This document shows positions 11,713 through 23,620 of a stretch of DNA of 64,000 nt, in pieces (position 1 is the first letter of the stretch; each line of letters starts with the position of its first letter). Both the position numbers and the translations under genes were made by a program. Source of the DNA: Cocos nucifera (Eukaryota; Streptophyta; Magnoliopsida; Arecales; Arecaceae). The notes below the pieces were generated by a model. It was not told the DNA's origin, made no database searches, and saw nothing but the letters and a program-made list of their open reading frames with translations. The stretch lies in the NCBI GenBank assembly GCA_006176705.1, contig QRFJ01004912.1, forward strand, positions 62,001 to 126,000, written 5' to 3'.

Positions 11713-12579
11713 ATGCTTGGAGAAAAGAACCTAAGATGTCTATTTTCCATTGGGCAAATGGCCATGGGCTTCGATAGGAGTCAGCGTTCCATTGATATTA
11801 TTCATATCTCTTGATGAAGCTCTCCGCATCTTATTGCATGGTGGGCCAGTAGTAGCCTTACCGAATGATCTTGTAAGGATCTACCTTCCATGTAATTTTT
11901 GTAAATTTCCTTGTGAACCTCTCGTAAGGCATAGTCGGCCTCAGAGGGGGCAGGCACTTTAAGAGAGATAGAAAAAGACTACTTGTATAACCCATTATTA
12001 TGCAGCACATAGCGAGCAGCCTTGTTCCTTATCTTTCAAGCATCTTTTCGATCGAGCGGTAGCTCTTCCGATCTCAAATATTTCAGAAGAGGGTCCACCC
12101 AGTAGCATTCTTCATCAATTTGCTAGACAACAATAGGCTCTAGGTTTTCAAGATTTCGAAATAAGTATCTTTCTTCAGGTCAGCAGGTAATGACGATGCC
12201 AACTTGGATAATGCATCTGCTCTGGCGTTCTGTGCTATAGGAACCTTTTGAATATTAAAATTCTAAAAGGATGAAGTTAAGTCCTTTACCTTTTGAATAT
12301 ACTTCTTCATGTTCTTCTCTTGAGCTTTATATTCGTCTTTAATTTGTACAACCACCAATTGAGAATTGCTAAAGACTTTCAAACATCGTGCCTCAGCTTC
12401 CTTTATAATTCTTAGGCCGACGATCAGAGCTTTATATTCTACCTCATTGTTTACCGAGAATTCAAAGCGTAGGGCATATCCAGCTACATCTCCTTCAGGA
12501 TCGGTGAAGATGAGTCCGATCCCTGATCTTGACAAATTTGATGAGCCATTGATGTGTAGGGTCTAAAGTGAAGGAAATG
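11713..12579 (-). pseudogene. Ty3/Gypsy RNase H to integrase fragment
   Basis: On the minus strand, from 12,570 down, one reads TLHINGSSN, then SGIGLIFTDPEGDVAGYALR and NNEVEYKALIVGLR, the RVT_3-type RNase H of plant Gypsy elements. Next come EADYALREVHKEIYKN (start of the H2C2 zinc-finger region) and LTPIEAHG near 11,780, the entry to the integrase core. The usual VDGSS box reads INGSS, so the first catalytic aspartate is lost, and there are frame changes. The integrase continues at 6,324-6,099 beyond the CACTA insertion. Confidence 0.75.
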
Positions 12580-14698
12580 CGCAGGATTTCTAGCTTTGAT
12601 TTTAAAATTTTTTTCCAAAAATTTCATAGCAAAAATGATTATTAATCATATTAATAATAAAAACTACGGATCTAATCTAAAAATTCTATACTATACAGGA
12701 TCTAATATAAATATACATGCATGCATATCTAAAAAATAAAATATAAAGTGCAGCAAAACTATTTTACTGCTTCTACGTATTTAGAACATGTTATCTTTTT
12801 GTGGATAGATGATCTCTGCAATTTGATCTCCTCGATGTAGATCTAATCACCATGACATAGCCACACATGCATCTAGCCTCTACAAGTGATCCACACGAGG
12901 TTCTGATCTCGATCAGTTTCTTCTGAGTGCTAGCTTTCTGTAGGAACCTTTGATGGTTGATATCAGATTGAACTCCTTCAATCTTCTTCACCAGCTTTTC
13001 GGATGCTTCGATTTGCCAATATAGATAAAAAATACAGGAGATTCTCCTTCCAAATCTATGAACTCATGACCCTCATTGCTCACAATCTAGAACCCAAATC
13101 CTAGATGGACACTCACCCAAGACCCTTACGCCTAGAATTCCTCATGCAGAGAAGAGACCCTCTCTTCTTTTTCTCATACGTTCTCTTTTCTTTTTTGAGT
13201 TCTCATCTGTACATCCATAAAATCAAGTATTTTATAAATGCGCACAAATAAGAGAGGCATGAGGGAGAGGTCTAGATTAAGTGGTTATCCATTCAAACTC
13301 AAATTCTATTTGAATTGAACTTGTAACCAGATTAAACCTATCCATTTGGGACGTGAGAAGGAAGGGTTGCACCCTCTTATGCATGGAATTCATCATGAGA
13401 ATTCTTAATTCTCGTGGAGAATAGATGGCATAATATTTGGATGATGTGGCACATGGGAAGACTAGTCAAACTAGTCTCTTATTTGACATCTAATTGAATC
13501 GATCCAATCCAAATTGGTTAGACCCAATTAGATCATAATAAATCTAACTTATTTAGGCTTAATTAGGCTTAGTTAAATTCTAATCAAATCATAAATTAAT
13601 TATACCAAACCTCTGATCAAATTAGAGATCAAATCTCATTGACAATTAGATCATCTCATAACCTAATCGGATCAAATCCAAATGAATCCAATTCAATTGG
13701 TTTTGATAAAAAATAATCACTCAATCAAATTAAGTTAATTAACAATCAAATCACTAATTAATATTCATTGATCAGCTATTAGATCAAGTAGAAATCTCTA
13801 GTGTGTGTGATCCCATAGGTTCAAACCTAAGTCGGTAGCACAAGAACCATTTTTCTATACTAATCGAAGTGACCATCTAGTAATGATATCCGACATTCGG
13901 ATAGATTGAATGGTGCAATCGCAACCTTTAGAATCTACGTGAATATAGTTATCGCATAATTCATCCCTTTGACCTCTGTGCATAGGATGACTTAGAGTTT
14001 AACTGTTAATCCTAGAAGATACATCCAAATCATATCTCAAAGCAATTAGTCCGATGACCCCTCACAAGAACTACCTTGACCAAGACTTTACTAAATTAAA
14101 ATACTATTGACCACAGCTCTTGAGTCTAGGAGTGGTTAATCCCATCTTAACTCACGCACTGACTCCTTAAGTACTGACTGTATCTAGAAGTCTTTCATCA
14201 CTGAATTAAAAATTTAGATAGTCCGACACCAAAGTATAGTGAGTTGCTTGAAAGTCACCATGGTGATCTCAGATCGAAGGGATACTTATGCCCATATTCC
14301 ATCAGAATAATTCTTGACAGTAAAAAAGCTCTGAAGTTGGTCACGTTCAATACAAATATACACCTACATCTCACCTACATGCCATACCAGTATCTCCACA
14401 CTTCTTGATTAAGAAGACAACTAACCTATATAGTACACAACGATCTATACTCGATAAATGTTATTGTCTTAGTAACAACGTATCATTAGTCATGAACCAG
14501 TTTAAGAATTAAACGATAAATCCTTCTTTATCGATTATAAATAGTCCTAAGGACTTTATCATATCAGACAAGAGTTCATTAAAAGATGAAAGACTTATGA
14601 TGAAAAGCTAAAATAACTTTTATTCAATTAACAATTCATATATAATTATATAAATTAGCTCAATCATTAATAAACTGATGATTGGCTTTGAAATACTA
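12580..14698 (-). repeat. 3' LTR of the minus-strand Copia element
   Basis: Read on the minus strand, it starts TAGTATTTCAAAGCCAATCATCAG at 14,698 and ends near CTAGAAATCCTGCG at 12,580. It matches the LTR at 3,634-6,098 at both ends and in the 'AATCATCAG..TTAATG.TTGAGC' block. The canonical TG start has decayed to TA. It is about 2.1 kb long. It was inserted just beside the RNase H region of the Gypsy element. Confidence 0.7.
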
Positions 14699-16354
14699 TT
14701 TTCAATAATCTTCTACTTGGCCTAAAGCCAATCGGTGCAGTATCGTATATCCATCTTCGACTTGAAGTCATCGAACTCCTTCACCACAATGGTTTTAGTG
14801 AATAGATCGATCAAGTTCTCCTTTCCGTCGATCTTTTGATGATCAACATCACCTCGATCCACGATCTTTCGAATAAGGTGGAAGCGATGTAGAATGTGTT
14901 TCATCTACTGGTGTGCTTTGGATTCCTTCGTCTGAGCAATGGCTCCAGAGCTATCGCGAAAGAGCAAAACTAGACCATCGAGGGAGGGTGCTACTCCGAG
15001 CTTGGTGATGAACTTCTTTAACCATACTACTTCTTTGGCAGCATCTGATGCAGCAACATCCTCTTCTTCGCATACTGAATCGACCATGGTGTGCTATTTA
15101 AAATTTTTTCAGCAGACAGCACCACCATTAAGGGTAAATAGATACCACGACATGCTTTTGCTGTCATCATGATCAGACTGAAAATTGGAGTCAGTAAATC
15201 TCATAAGTTTCAAATCTGAATCATCATAAACAAGCCACTGATCCTTAGTATTTCTCAAATACTTTAAGATTATTTTAACAACCTTCCAATCATTCTCTCT
15301 TGGATCAGATTGGTATCTACTCGCTACTCCTAGTGAGTATGCCACATCTAATTGCATACATGTCATAGTATACATAATAGAATCTACTGTCGAAGCATAT
15401 GGAATTCTATTCATATGCTCTCTCTCTTAAGGTGTTGTCGGACAATCCCTCTTCGAGAGAGAAATTTTATAGTCTATCGGTAGATAGCCCTTTTTGAAAT
15501 TCTCCATGCTGAACCTCTTTAGCACAATATCTATGTACGTGGACTAGGACAATCCAAGCAATCTTTTAGATCTATCTTTATAAATCTTCATCTCTAAGAT
15601 GTAGAAAGCTTCTCCCAGATCTTTCATAGAGAACTGTGACGACAGTCAAATCTTTATTCCTTATAATATAGGAATATCATTCCTGATTAAGAGAATGTTA
15701 TCCACATACAGAACGAGGAACACAACTACTAGACTATTAGCCCACTTATATATGTAGGACTCTTTTGCATTCTTAATAAAGCCATACATCTTGATCGTCC
15801 TATCAAAACGTATATTCCAACTTCGAGATAACTACTTCATTCCATAAATGGACCTTTGAAGCTTGCACAGTTTAGACTCGTCTATGGATGTGAAACCTTC
15901 AGATTGTATCATATACACTTCTTCAGCTAGTTCTCCATTTAAGAAAGCTATTTTCACATCTATTTGCTAGATTTCATAGTCCATATGCGCAGCTATCGCA
16001 AGCATAATCCAAATGAACTTGAATATTGCCACAAAAGAAAATATCTCGTCATAGTCAATATCATAATATTGACGATATCTATTGATAATCAGACAAGTTT
16101 TATAGATCTCCATCTTTCTATCTGCACCATTTTTTCTTTTGAAGATCCACTTACATCCTATGGATTTTATCTCTTTAGATGGGTCAACCAATGTCCATAT
16201 ATCGTTGATCTTCATGGACTCTATTTTGGATCTCATGGTCTCAAGCTATTTTTTAAAGTTGGATTTCTGCATTGCATCAATGTAGATGATCGAATCCTCG
16301 TCGTTTTCATCGAGTTTGATAAGATCTCCATCTCGGACCAAAAAATTATAGTAT
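14699..16354 (-). pseudogene. Ty1/Copia RNase H and reverse transcriptase remnant
   Basis: On the minus strand, from 16,354 down: RVPHQSDRYYNFLVRDGDLIKLDE (completed across the nested insertion), MRSKIESMKINDIWTLVDP, KWIFKRKNG, RYRQYYDIDYDEIFS, then a polymerase box reading YVDN at 15,697-15,708 where YVDD is expected. After that come MNRIPYASTVDSIMYTM, DVAYSLGVASRYQSD and RNase H down to about 14,722. Stops and shifts are frequent. It shares family identity with the plus-strand copy at 2,240-3,600. Confidence 0.85.
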
Positions 16355-16359
16355 CTATC
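16355..16359. repeat. Left target-site duplication (ctatc) of the nested LTR element
   Basis: CTATC occurs here and again at 19,950-19,954. Removing the intervening sequence and one copy restores a continuous Copia reading frame (RVPHQSDRYYNF) on the minus strand, which independently confirms the insertion point. Confidence 0.9.
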
Positions 16360-17331
16360 TATGAGGATTTATGGTGCTCCCAAGCTTGAAAGGCCACAAA
16401 AGGAGTCAGAGGATTAGCTCCAGAGATTTCAGGAGCTTAATTGGTGCTTCGAAGACCTAAGACACAAGGTGAAGCAAGAAACCAAAGTCGAGGAATCAAG
16501 ATTGTAGCAAAAAGATTTTCTATAAGTAAGCCGGCTTAGTCTAAAACTGGATCGGCTAAGTCTCAGAGCATAGGCAAAATAGAGAGCTGAGCATTTGGAA
16601 CTGCTGGCATGGCACAGAATTAGGCCAGCTCAATTTCAGATTGAGCCGACCCAGTAAAACTTAGCTGGCTTAGTGCTGAGATCGAACTAGCTTAATGAGC
16701 GGATGGAGTTACGTGAGGGTCTGTTTTGGGCTAGGGTCTAGGATGATCCTAGGGGTCTTAAGATCTAATTTGAGAGTCTTAAGGGGGCTAATTCATGTAT
16801 AGATCGGATCTAGATCTAGAGAATGAGAGCATGGGAGACATTGGTGTACATGGGCTCGGTGAGTGCTTTCGTATATTGGATTATCCAGGAGAGTTTTTGG
16901 TCGGGCCTAATGGCTATGTATAAATACATAGGTTGTATTAAGATTTTCAAGATTGAAATCAAAATAGACATTTTCTTCCTCAACTCTCTTTTTCTCTTCT
17001 CTCTAAAGTTAACGCCCTAGGGTTCTTGAAGAAGCTCTAGAGAAGGGGGTGTCTCCCTCAAGCCTAAGGAGGGAGGTGTCCCATCACAGATTCAGATAGA
17101 GGATCGGTGGTTTGCTGTCCATAGAGAATGTCACAGATTTCTTCAGGTTCATGCTAAAGATCAGAAGCTTCCGCAACATGATATCGATGCTTGTGATATT
17201 AAGGATGATTAGCATTTGAGCAATGTCATGGATCTATAATTTAGTATCAGAGCTAGGTGATGCCTGAAACATTATGGATGGTAATATGGTATCAGAGCTA
17301 GGTGATGCTTGGGATGTTATGGACGGTAATA
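16360..17331 (+). repeat. Left LTR of the nested element
   Basis: About 972 bp, starting TATGAGGATTTATGGTGC and ending GGACGGTAATA. Near its 3' end a 45-bp unit beginning with the primer-binding-like 'ggtatcagagctaggtgatg' occurs twice (from about 17,240), followed by the real primer-binding site. The right LTR has the same arrangement. Confidence 0.85.
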
Positions 17332-18976
17332 TGGTATCAGAGCCAGGTTTTAGATCTTGATGGTGCGTAGAAGGAGCCAGATTTCAGAGCTTAATGGTGC
17401 ATGAAAGGAAAGAAAAAGTTGTACAAAGTGAAATCAGAAATCTGCACAAGGATTCCACAATATGTCTCAAATCTATCCTTGTTGTTGCTATGGTTTGGCC
17501 AATCGGAAGCAGCGAGTTGAAGGTGGAGGTTGAGAGGATTAACGAGAAGAAATTTTTTTAGGATAGAAGGATTTGGTGTATGATTTGCTGATCAATCTTG
17601 ATGGAAAGATCGGGGTGTATGACAGTTATGTGATAGGTAGGGAGCGCTGGAGTGCTGTAGTAGCGCTTTCCTGAAGATGCAGGGCTGAGAGATGCTCGAT
17701 GATGCAACAGTCGATGGAGGTATCTCAGCAGAAAGCATCAAGATTTTCTAGGAAGATGGGCAGTGTAGGACTATTGAAGAGAGATTTTCCAACGGATAAT
17801 GGTCGAAAGAAGGCTGAAGAAGTGACTATACGTCCTTTGATGTCACGAAGGCAGGAAAGTAGTCGGAGATGTATTCAGCGGTTCGACTAGAGCATGGATT
17901 TGCAAAGCCTTGGGAGTGATGGAGATGGATGATCTATGGAGGTCCAGCAAGTTAGGACTGGACGGTTGTAGAGCGGCATAGAGATAAGTCAAGGAGCACT
18001 GGAGTGCTGCAGGAGCACTATCCTGAAGGCACAGAGGCTGAGAGAGGCTCGGTGGTGCAACAGTCGAGGAGTGTATCTCAGCAGAAAGTGTTAGTGGTAT
18101 CTCAGAGAGATCGGATGCAAGTCTCGGGAAGAGCCAAGGGGTCTCAGGGAGCGTTAGGAGGTCTCTAGCAGTCGGAAGTATCATGGATCAAATTTCTTCT
18201 ATAGGAGCATCAGGAAGAGTCGTGATTCAGGTAGAGGATGGTTCTCTAGGCGCAACTGAAGCGATGGCTGATGTAGGGGCAGAAGAGAAGGACTAGAGTA
18301 GAATTTTCTAGGATTCAGTCGCTGGTTTTAGAAGAGTTGGATGAGCTCTTGGGTTTCGAAGGTGCACGCGGATTGTGGAGGCATCTGAAATGGCTTCGAA
18401 GAGGGCCACGGAGCACGGAGGGTTCGAAAGGACAGCGACGGTGTTCGAGGTGCAGCGATAGGCTCAACGGTGTAGCATTGAGTGACTGACCTCGAGGAAC
18501 TCGGACATAAAGTCGACTTCTACGGTATTAGATGGACTTTGGATATAGGTGGAGCTCCGTAGTGGTGGCTTCATAAGTGAAGAAAAATTTTAGCATGAGT
18601 TCAGAGCACCAGTGATGCACAGTTCTAGGTGGAGCAACGCATGCAGATAGACAAGCGTAGCTCTGAAGATATCGTGTCAGGTGGTATAGTATGTGCTAGT
18701 GTAGAAATGCTATAGGTTCTTCAGAAAAGTCTAGAGAAAGTGATATAGCTGCTAAGTAGAAGGGATCCTACAATTCTAGGATGGTGTCAAGAAGCAAGCA
18801 CAGGTCTTCAGTAGTAGAGGCGATCATTCCAAAGATCTTAAGGGTGCACAACAACTGAAGAGGATTGGTGGAGGTGATGTTTGCATAGGTCCTGTCGAGT
18901 GCACAGGGACAGCGGGATCATGCAGGAGGTCATTGTCGAGAGGTTTGCTAAAGCTTGGGAGCACCAAGGTGGAGAT
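17332..18976 (+). other. Interior of the nested LTR element, apparently non-coding
   Basis: It contains the primer-binding site at its left edge and the polypurine tract at its right edge. A block of about 100 bp at 17,641-17,740 recurs at 17,993-18,092 (both contain GGAGYRCTGGAGTGCTG and ATCTCAGCAGAAAG), a 352-bp offset internal duplication. No retroviral-type domain is readable on either strand. Confidence 0.7.
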
Positions 18977-19949
18977 TATGAGGATTTGTGATGCTTCCAA
19001 GCCTTGGAAGGCCATGAAAGGAGTCAGGGGGTTGGCTCCGAAGATTTTAGGAGCTTGGTTGGTGCATCGGAGATCTGAGATATAAGGTGAGCAAGAAACC
19101 AAAGTCCGAGAATCAAAACTGCAGAAAAGAGATTTTCTATAAGTTAGTCGGCTCAGTTCAAAACTGGGTCGGCTAAGTCTTAGAGCATAGGCAAAATAGA
19201 GAGCTGAGCATTCGGAACTGCTAGCACGGCATAGAATTGGGCCGACTTAGTTTTAGACTGAGCTAACCCAGTGAAACTTAGCTGGCTCAGTGCTAAGACT
19301 GAGCTGGCTTAGTGCACAGGCAGAGTTACATGAGGATCTATTTTGGGCTAGGATTTGGAATGATCCTAGGGGTCTTAAGGTCTGGTTTGAGAGGTCTTAA
19401 GAAGGCTAATTCATGTATGGATTGGATCTAGATCCAAAGGATGAGAGCATGGGAGACATGGGTGTACATGGGCTTGGTGAGTGCTTTCATGTATTGGGTT
19501 AGCCAGAAAAATTTTTGGTCGGACCTAATGGCTATGTATAAATACATAGATTGTATTAGGATTTTCAGGATTGAAATTAATACAGACCTTTTCTTTCTCA
19601 ACTCTCTTCTTCTCTTCTCTCTAGAGTTAATGCTCTAGGATTCTTGAAGAAGCCCTAGAGAAGGGGGCGTCTCCCTCAAGCCTAAGGAGGAAGGTGCTCC
19701 ATCACAGATCCAGGTAGAGGATCGATGGTTTGCTGTCCATAGAGAACATCACAGGTTCCTTCAGGTCCATGCTAAAGATCAATAACTTTCACAACACGAT
19801 ATCGGTGCTTGTGATGTCAAGGATGATTGGCGTTCGAGTGATATCATGGGTCTACAATTTGGTATCAGAGCTAGGTGATGCCTGGAACGTTATGGACGAT
19901 AATATGGTATCAAAGCTAGGTGATGTCTAGGATGTTGTGGATGGCAATA
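18977..19949 (+). repeat. Right LTR of the nested element
   Basis: About 973 bp and colinear with 16,360-17,331. It starts TATGAGGATTTGTGATGC after the polypurine tract and ends GGATGGCAATA before the CTATC duplication. It carries the same two primer-binding-like 45-bp units at its 3' end, showing that these units are part of the LTR and not only of the interior. Confidence 0.85.
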
Positions 19950-19954
19950 CTATC
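19950..19954. repeat. Right target-site duplication (ctatc) of the nested LTR element
   Basis: Identical to 16,355-16,359. The Copia integrase-to-RT linker resumes immediately to the right. Confidence 0.9.
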
Positions 19955-21572
19955 CGACTGATGTGGTACTCTACCAGATCATCTTAAGGGTATAGATTTA
20001 ATAGGCTCTGGATCCAATCAAATCAAATTCGATTCATGTTCAGCTACTTGTATCGGTTCTTCCATCCGTCGAACTTTCTCAAGTTCGATCTTAGAGGCAT
20101 TAGTTCCTTCATCAAGGAACTTCTTTTCTAAAAAGACTGCACAAATACCTTTTGTTCATCAGCTAGATAGAAGTAATATCTTTTGGTCTCTTTTAGATAT
20201 CCTATAAAGCTACACTTGTCAGACCTAGGCTCGAGCTTGTTCGTTACTAAACATTTGACATAAGTCGAATACCCCTAAACTCTAAGATGCGAGAGTATTG
20301 GCTTACGCTCTATCCACATCTCATATGACATTTTAGAAATAGACTTACTCAAAATTTTATTTACAATATAACAAGCTAACTCGAGCACATATTCTCATAG
20401 GAAGATCGACGGACCGGCAAACCCCATTATAGATTGAACCATATCCAACAGGATTCGATTCATCCTCTCGGACACACCATTATGATGTGGTGTTCCAAAA
20501 AGAGTCCATTAGGAGAGAATCTCATTCTTTTCAAGATATGTCAGAAAATTACTGAAAAGGTACTCACCCCTTTGGTCAGATCGAAGAGTTTTAATACTCT
20601 TCCCAGTTTGCATTTTTACCTCATTATGGAATAGTTTGAACATTTCAAAAGACTCTGACTTATGCTTCATTAAATAGACATACCCATACCTTGATAGATC
20701 ATTTGTGAAAATTATGAAGTAGAAATATCCATCTCTAGTATTTTTACTCATGGGTCCACATACATCAGTATGTACTAGATCCAGGAGTTTACTCGCACGT
20801 TCACCCTTTCCAATAAAAAGTGACTTGGTCATCTTCCCAAGAAGATAGGACTTACAAGTCGAAAGTAATTCACAATCACTGACCTCAAGAATTCCTTTTT
20901 AAGCCAACATGTTTATTCTATTATTGTTGATGTGACCTAGCCTATAATGCCAAAGGTAGACATCTGATACATCATCTATTCTAGGACGTTTACCAAAGGT
21001 TTGGACTACGTTAACAGGCTGTGATAATAGATAAATTTGTTTATTTAATTATCCAATACAAACTATAACACCATTCAAAATGATATCATAAAAATTTATT
21101 TTTATTGAAAACTGATAACTGTTCTTGACCAAAAGGCCTACAGAAATTACATTCAATAAAAAACTTAGACAAAAATGATAATCACTAAGAATAACTTTAT
21201 AAGAATTGATTACAAGGTTCATGACTCCTAAAGCTAGAATTGGAGCTTATCTTCCATCTCCAATGTTTGGGAATCTCTCACCTTCACCAAATCTCCTACT
21301 GACCTAAAAATCCTGCATCGAATTACAAATATAATAAGAGCTTCTGGTATCTAATATCCAAGCAGTAGTATCACAAAATGAGAAGTTGCAAGATGTTATC
21401 ATATAATTACCTTGTCCAGCAACTACTTGCTTCTTCCTTGACCTATTTAGATCCAGGATGGCAATATATTGAGGACAGTTCCTCTTCCAATACTCCTGCT
21501 TCTTACAAAAGAAGCACTCTGCCTAGCTCTGGTTAGGCTTACACTTCTTGATCTGACCCTGTGCAGATGTTC
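19955..21572 (-). pseudogene. Ty1/Copia integrase and gag zinc-knuckle remnant
   Basis: Read on the minus strand, from 21,560 down: a gag knuckle reading CFFCKKQEYWKRNC, a CCHC box whose histidine is replaced by tyrosine; a protease-like stretch; the GAG-pre-integrase block with LGHINNNRIN near 20,930; then the integrase core LDLVHTDVCGPMS and SDQRGEYLFSNF at 20,509-20,832. It continues into the linker at 19,955, which is completed by 16,354. Stops occur between the blocks. The 5' part of gag and the 5' LTR are missing beyond the AT microsatellite at 21,573. Confidence 0.85.
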
Positions 21573-21574
21573 CA

Positions 21575-21653
<79 letters not shown>

Positions 21654-21735
21654 TATATATATATATATAGATACATACATACATACATATATGTGTGTGT
21701 GTGTATATATATATATATTGATATAGATATATTAT
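21573..21735. repeat. (AT)n microsatellite with CA/GT interruptions
   Basis: An almost pure AT dinucleotide run to about 21,645, followed by acacacatatat, tacatacatacat and tgtgtgtgtgta segments. It marks the abrupt end of the Copia gag. Tyr/Ile-repeat open frames across it are artefacts. Confidence 0.95.
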
Positions 21736-22990
21736 CTTATAAAAATTATTTAAAATATTCAATTATATTTATATTGATTAAATTTTAATATATTTTTTAT
21801 TATTTTATTTTTTTATTTTAATTAAATAAAAAATAAAAAATTAAATTAAAGTTAATCATAATGAATATTTAAAATTATTTATAATTTAAATAATATTAAT
21901 TATAAAGTAAATTTATACATGCTTTTTTCGTAATTTGATAGTCAAAAGTACTTTTTTTTGAAAGATTTGTCCAATACAAACTACTTCTCAAATACTGATA
22001 AAAGTACTTATCAAATGATTTTACCAAATACAAATAATTTTTCTCTCACAGTACTTTTTTTGAAACTCCATTTGAAATAAATAATTTTAAAATAAGCTAA
22101 TTTTTGTAGCTTAGCCAAACAAGCTTTAAGTATTTGATAAAAATTAGCTGTGTAAGTAAGCTATCATATACAAAATGACATAAAAGGATATAACATTATT
22201 TTATTTATTTTTAACATCATTTCAAATATTCAGTTTAATTAAATATAATAGATGCAATAAATATATATTAAAAATCATACCCCATGCACACCTCATGCAT
22301 GAAATATAAATATATATATAAATATATATTATATTATAATATATATTTATATTTATAAAATATATTATAAAATATTATATTATTATAATATCATCACATA
22401 TTATTGTATTATTATAATATATTATAATAATAATATTATAATATAATATAATATTATGCTTTAATATTATTATAATATAACATAATATTATATTATATAA
22501 TATTATATTTATATTATAAATATATATATTATATATTATAATATATATTATATATAATATATGATATTCTAGTATATATTTATATTATAAGATATATTAT
22601 AATATATTATTTTAATATAATAAAATATAATATTATATGATATTATTATAATATTATTATAATATATTCTAATTATATTATCATATATTACTATATTGTA
22701 TTATTGTTATAATAAAAATATAATAATATTATTATATAATATAATATTATGTTATAATGTTATGATAATATAATATAATATAATATTATAAATATAATAT
22801 ATAATATAATAATAATATTATATATAATAAATTATATTTTAATATATATTTATATTTATAATATATATTATAATATGTTACGATAATATAATATATTATA
22901 TTATATCATTATAATATTATGATAATATATTATAATATATTATATTTTTATAGATAAATTTTAAAAAATAGAGGATAGAGGAAGAAGCTT
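21736..22990. repeat. Extremely AT-rich block
   Basis: At 22,280-22,960 the sequence is nearly only A and T, built from shuffled TAATATTATA-like words in both orientations and able to fold extensively. The flanks (21,925-22,160 and 23,150-23,290) carry 'ttagccaaacaagctt' and 'aataagctgtttagc' motifs of the kind seen at the ends of plant MITEs, so the block may sit inside an old AT-rich MITE. No gene was seen. Confidence 0.6.
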
Positions 22991-23269
22991 AAATATTAAG
23001 TAAGTAAGTAATTCTAGAAAAAAGTATAGGATAAATTTGAAAATAAAAAGTACATAATTAGCTTTTGATTTTGGATCCTTGGACGAGGGAGGTTCCAATA
23101 AAAATTAGTTTATAGATTATAAATTATCTTCAATAAATATTAAAATAGCTTAAATAAATAAAAGGTATTCTAACTATCCAAAGTGTCAAACACTAAAATA
23201 GCTTAATAAGCTGTTTAGCATAAGCTGCCTTCACCAACACAAAACACAATACTAAACACAGCCTATTAA

Positions 23270-23620
23270 GCTACCCCAACGCAAAACCTTTTAAACCTTA
23301 TATCCTTTAAACCCCAACACAACCCTTGTATCGTATGAACCATGTATCGTTTAAACCCAACACAAAACCACTCGTATCGTTAAAACCCCAACACAAAACC
23401 CTAGCCATCTAGAGGCTTCCATATCATTTAAGCCCAGCACAAAACCTAGCCATCTAATCTTTGCCTCTTGTATCGTTTAAACTTCAACACAAAACCCTTG
23501 CCATCTAAGCTTCCCTGTTCGGCCGCTCCGATCGCCCACCCAATATACAAGTTTATTGTTTAAACCCAACGCAAAATCCTTGCCATCTAAGCTTCCCTCC
23601 TCCGCCGCTCCAACCGCCCA
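23270..23620. repeat. Degenerate tandem repeat (tttaaacccaacacaaaaccct)
   Basis: About seven imperfect units share 'GTATCGTTTAAACCCCAACACAAAACCCT', several followed by 'GCCATCTAAGCTTCC'. The last two units also share a 'ccgctccgatcgccca' tail. Spacing grows from about 30 bp to about 100 bp. The array lies upstream of the polymerase gene and next to a GC-richer stretch. Confidence 0.6.

Larger units (their letters stand above)
16360..19949 (+). mobile_element. Complete non-autonomous LTR retrotransposon nested in Copia
   Basis: The element is 3,590 bp, with LTRs at 16,360-17,331 and 18,977-19,949. A primer-binding site TGGTATCAGAGC (initiator-Met tRNA type) lies directly after the left LTR at 17,332, and a polypurine tract (AAGGTGGAGA) lies before the right LTR. 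It is flanked by a perfect CTATC duplication. The 1.65 kb interior encodes no recognisable gag or pol, so it must have relied on enzymes supplied in trans. The LTRs differ at roughly 18 of the first 100 aligned bases, mostly transitions, so the insertion is old. The architecture is Gypsy-like, inferred from its ends only. Confidence 0.9.

Noticed and set aside
21447..21788. Open frames on both strands made of Tyr-Ile repeats
   Set aside because: They are the translation of an AT dinucleotide microsatellite and have no independent coding evidence.
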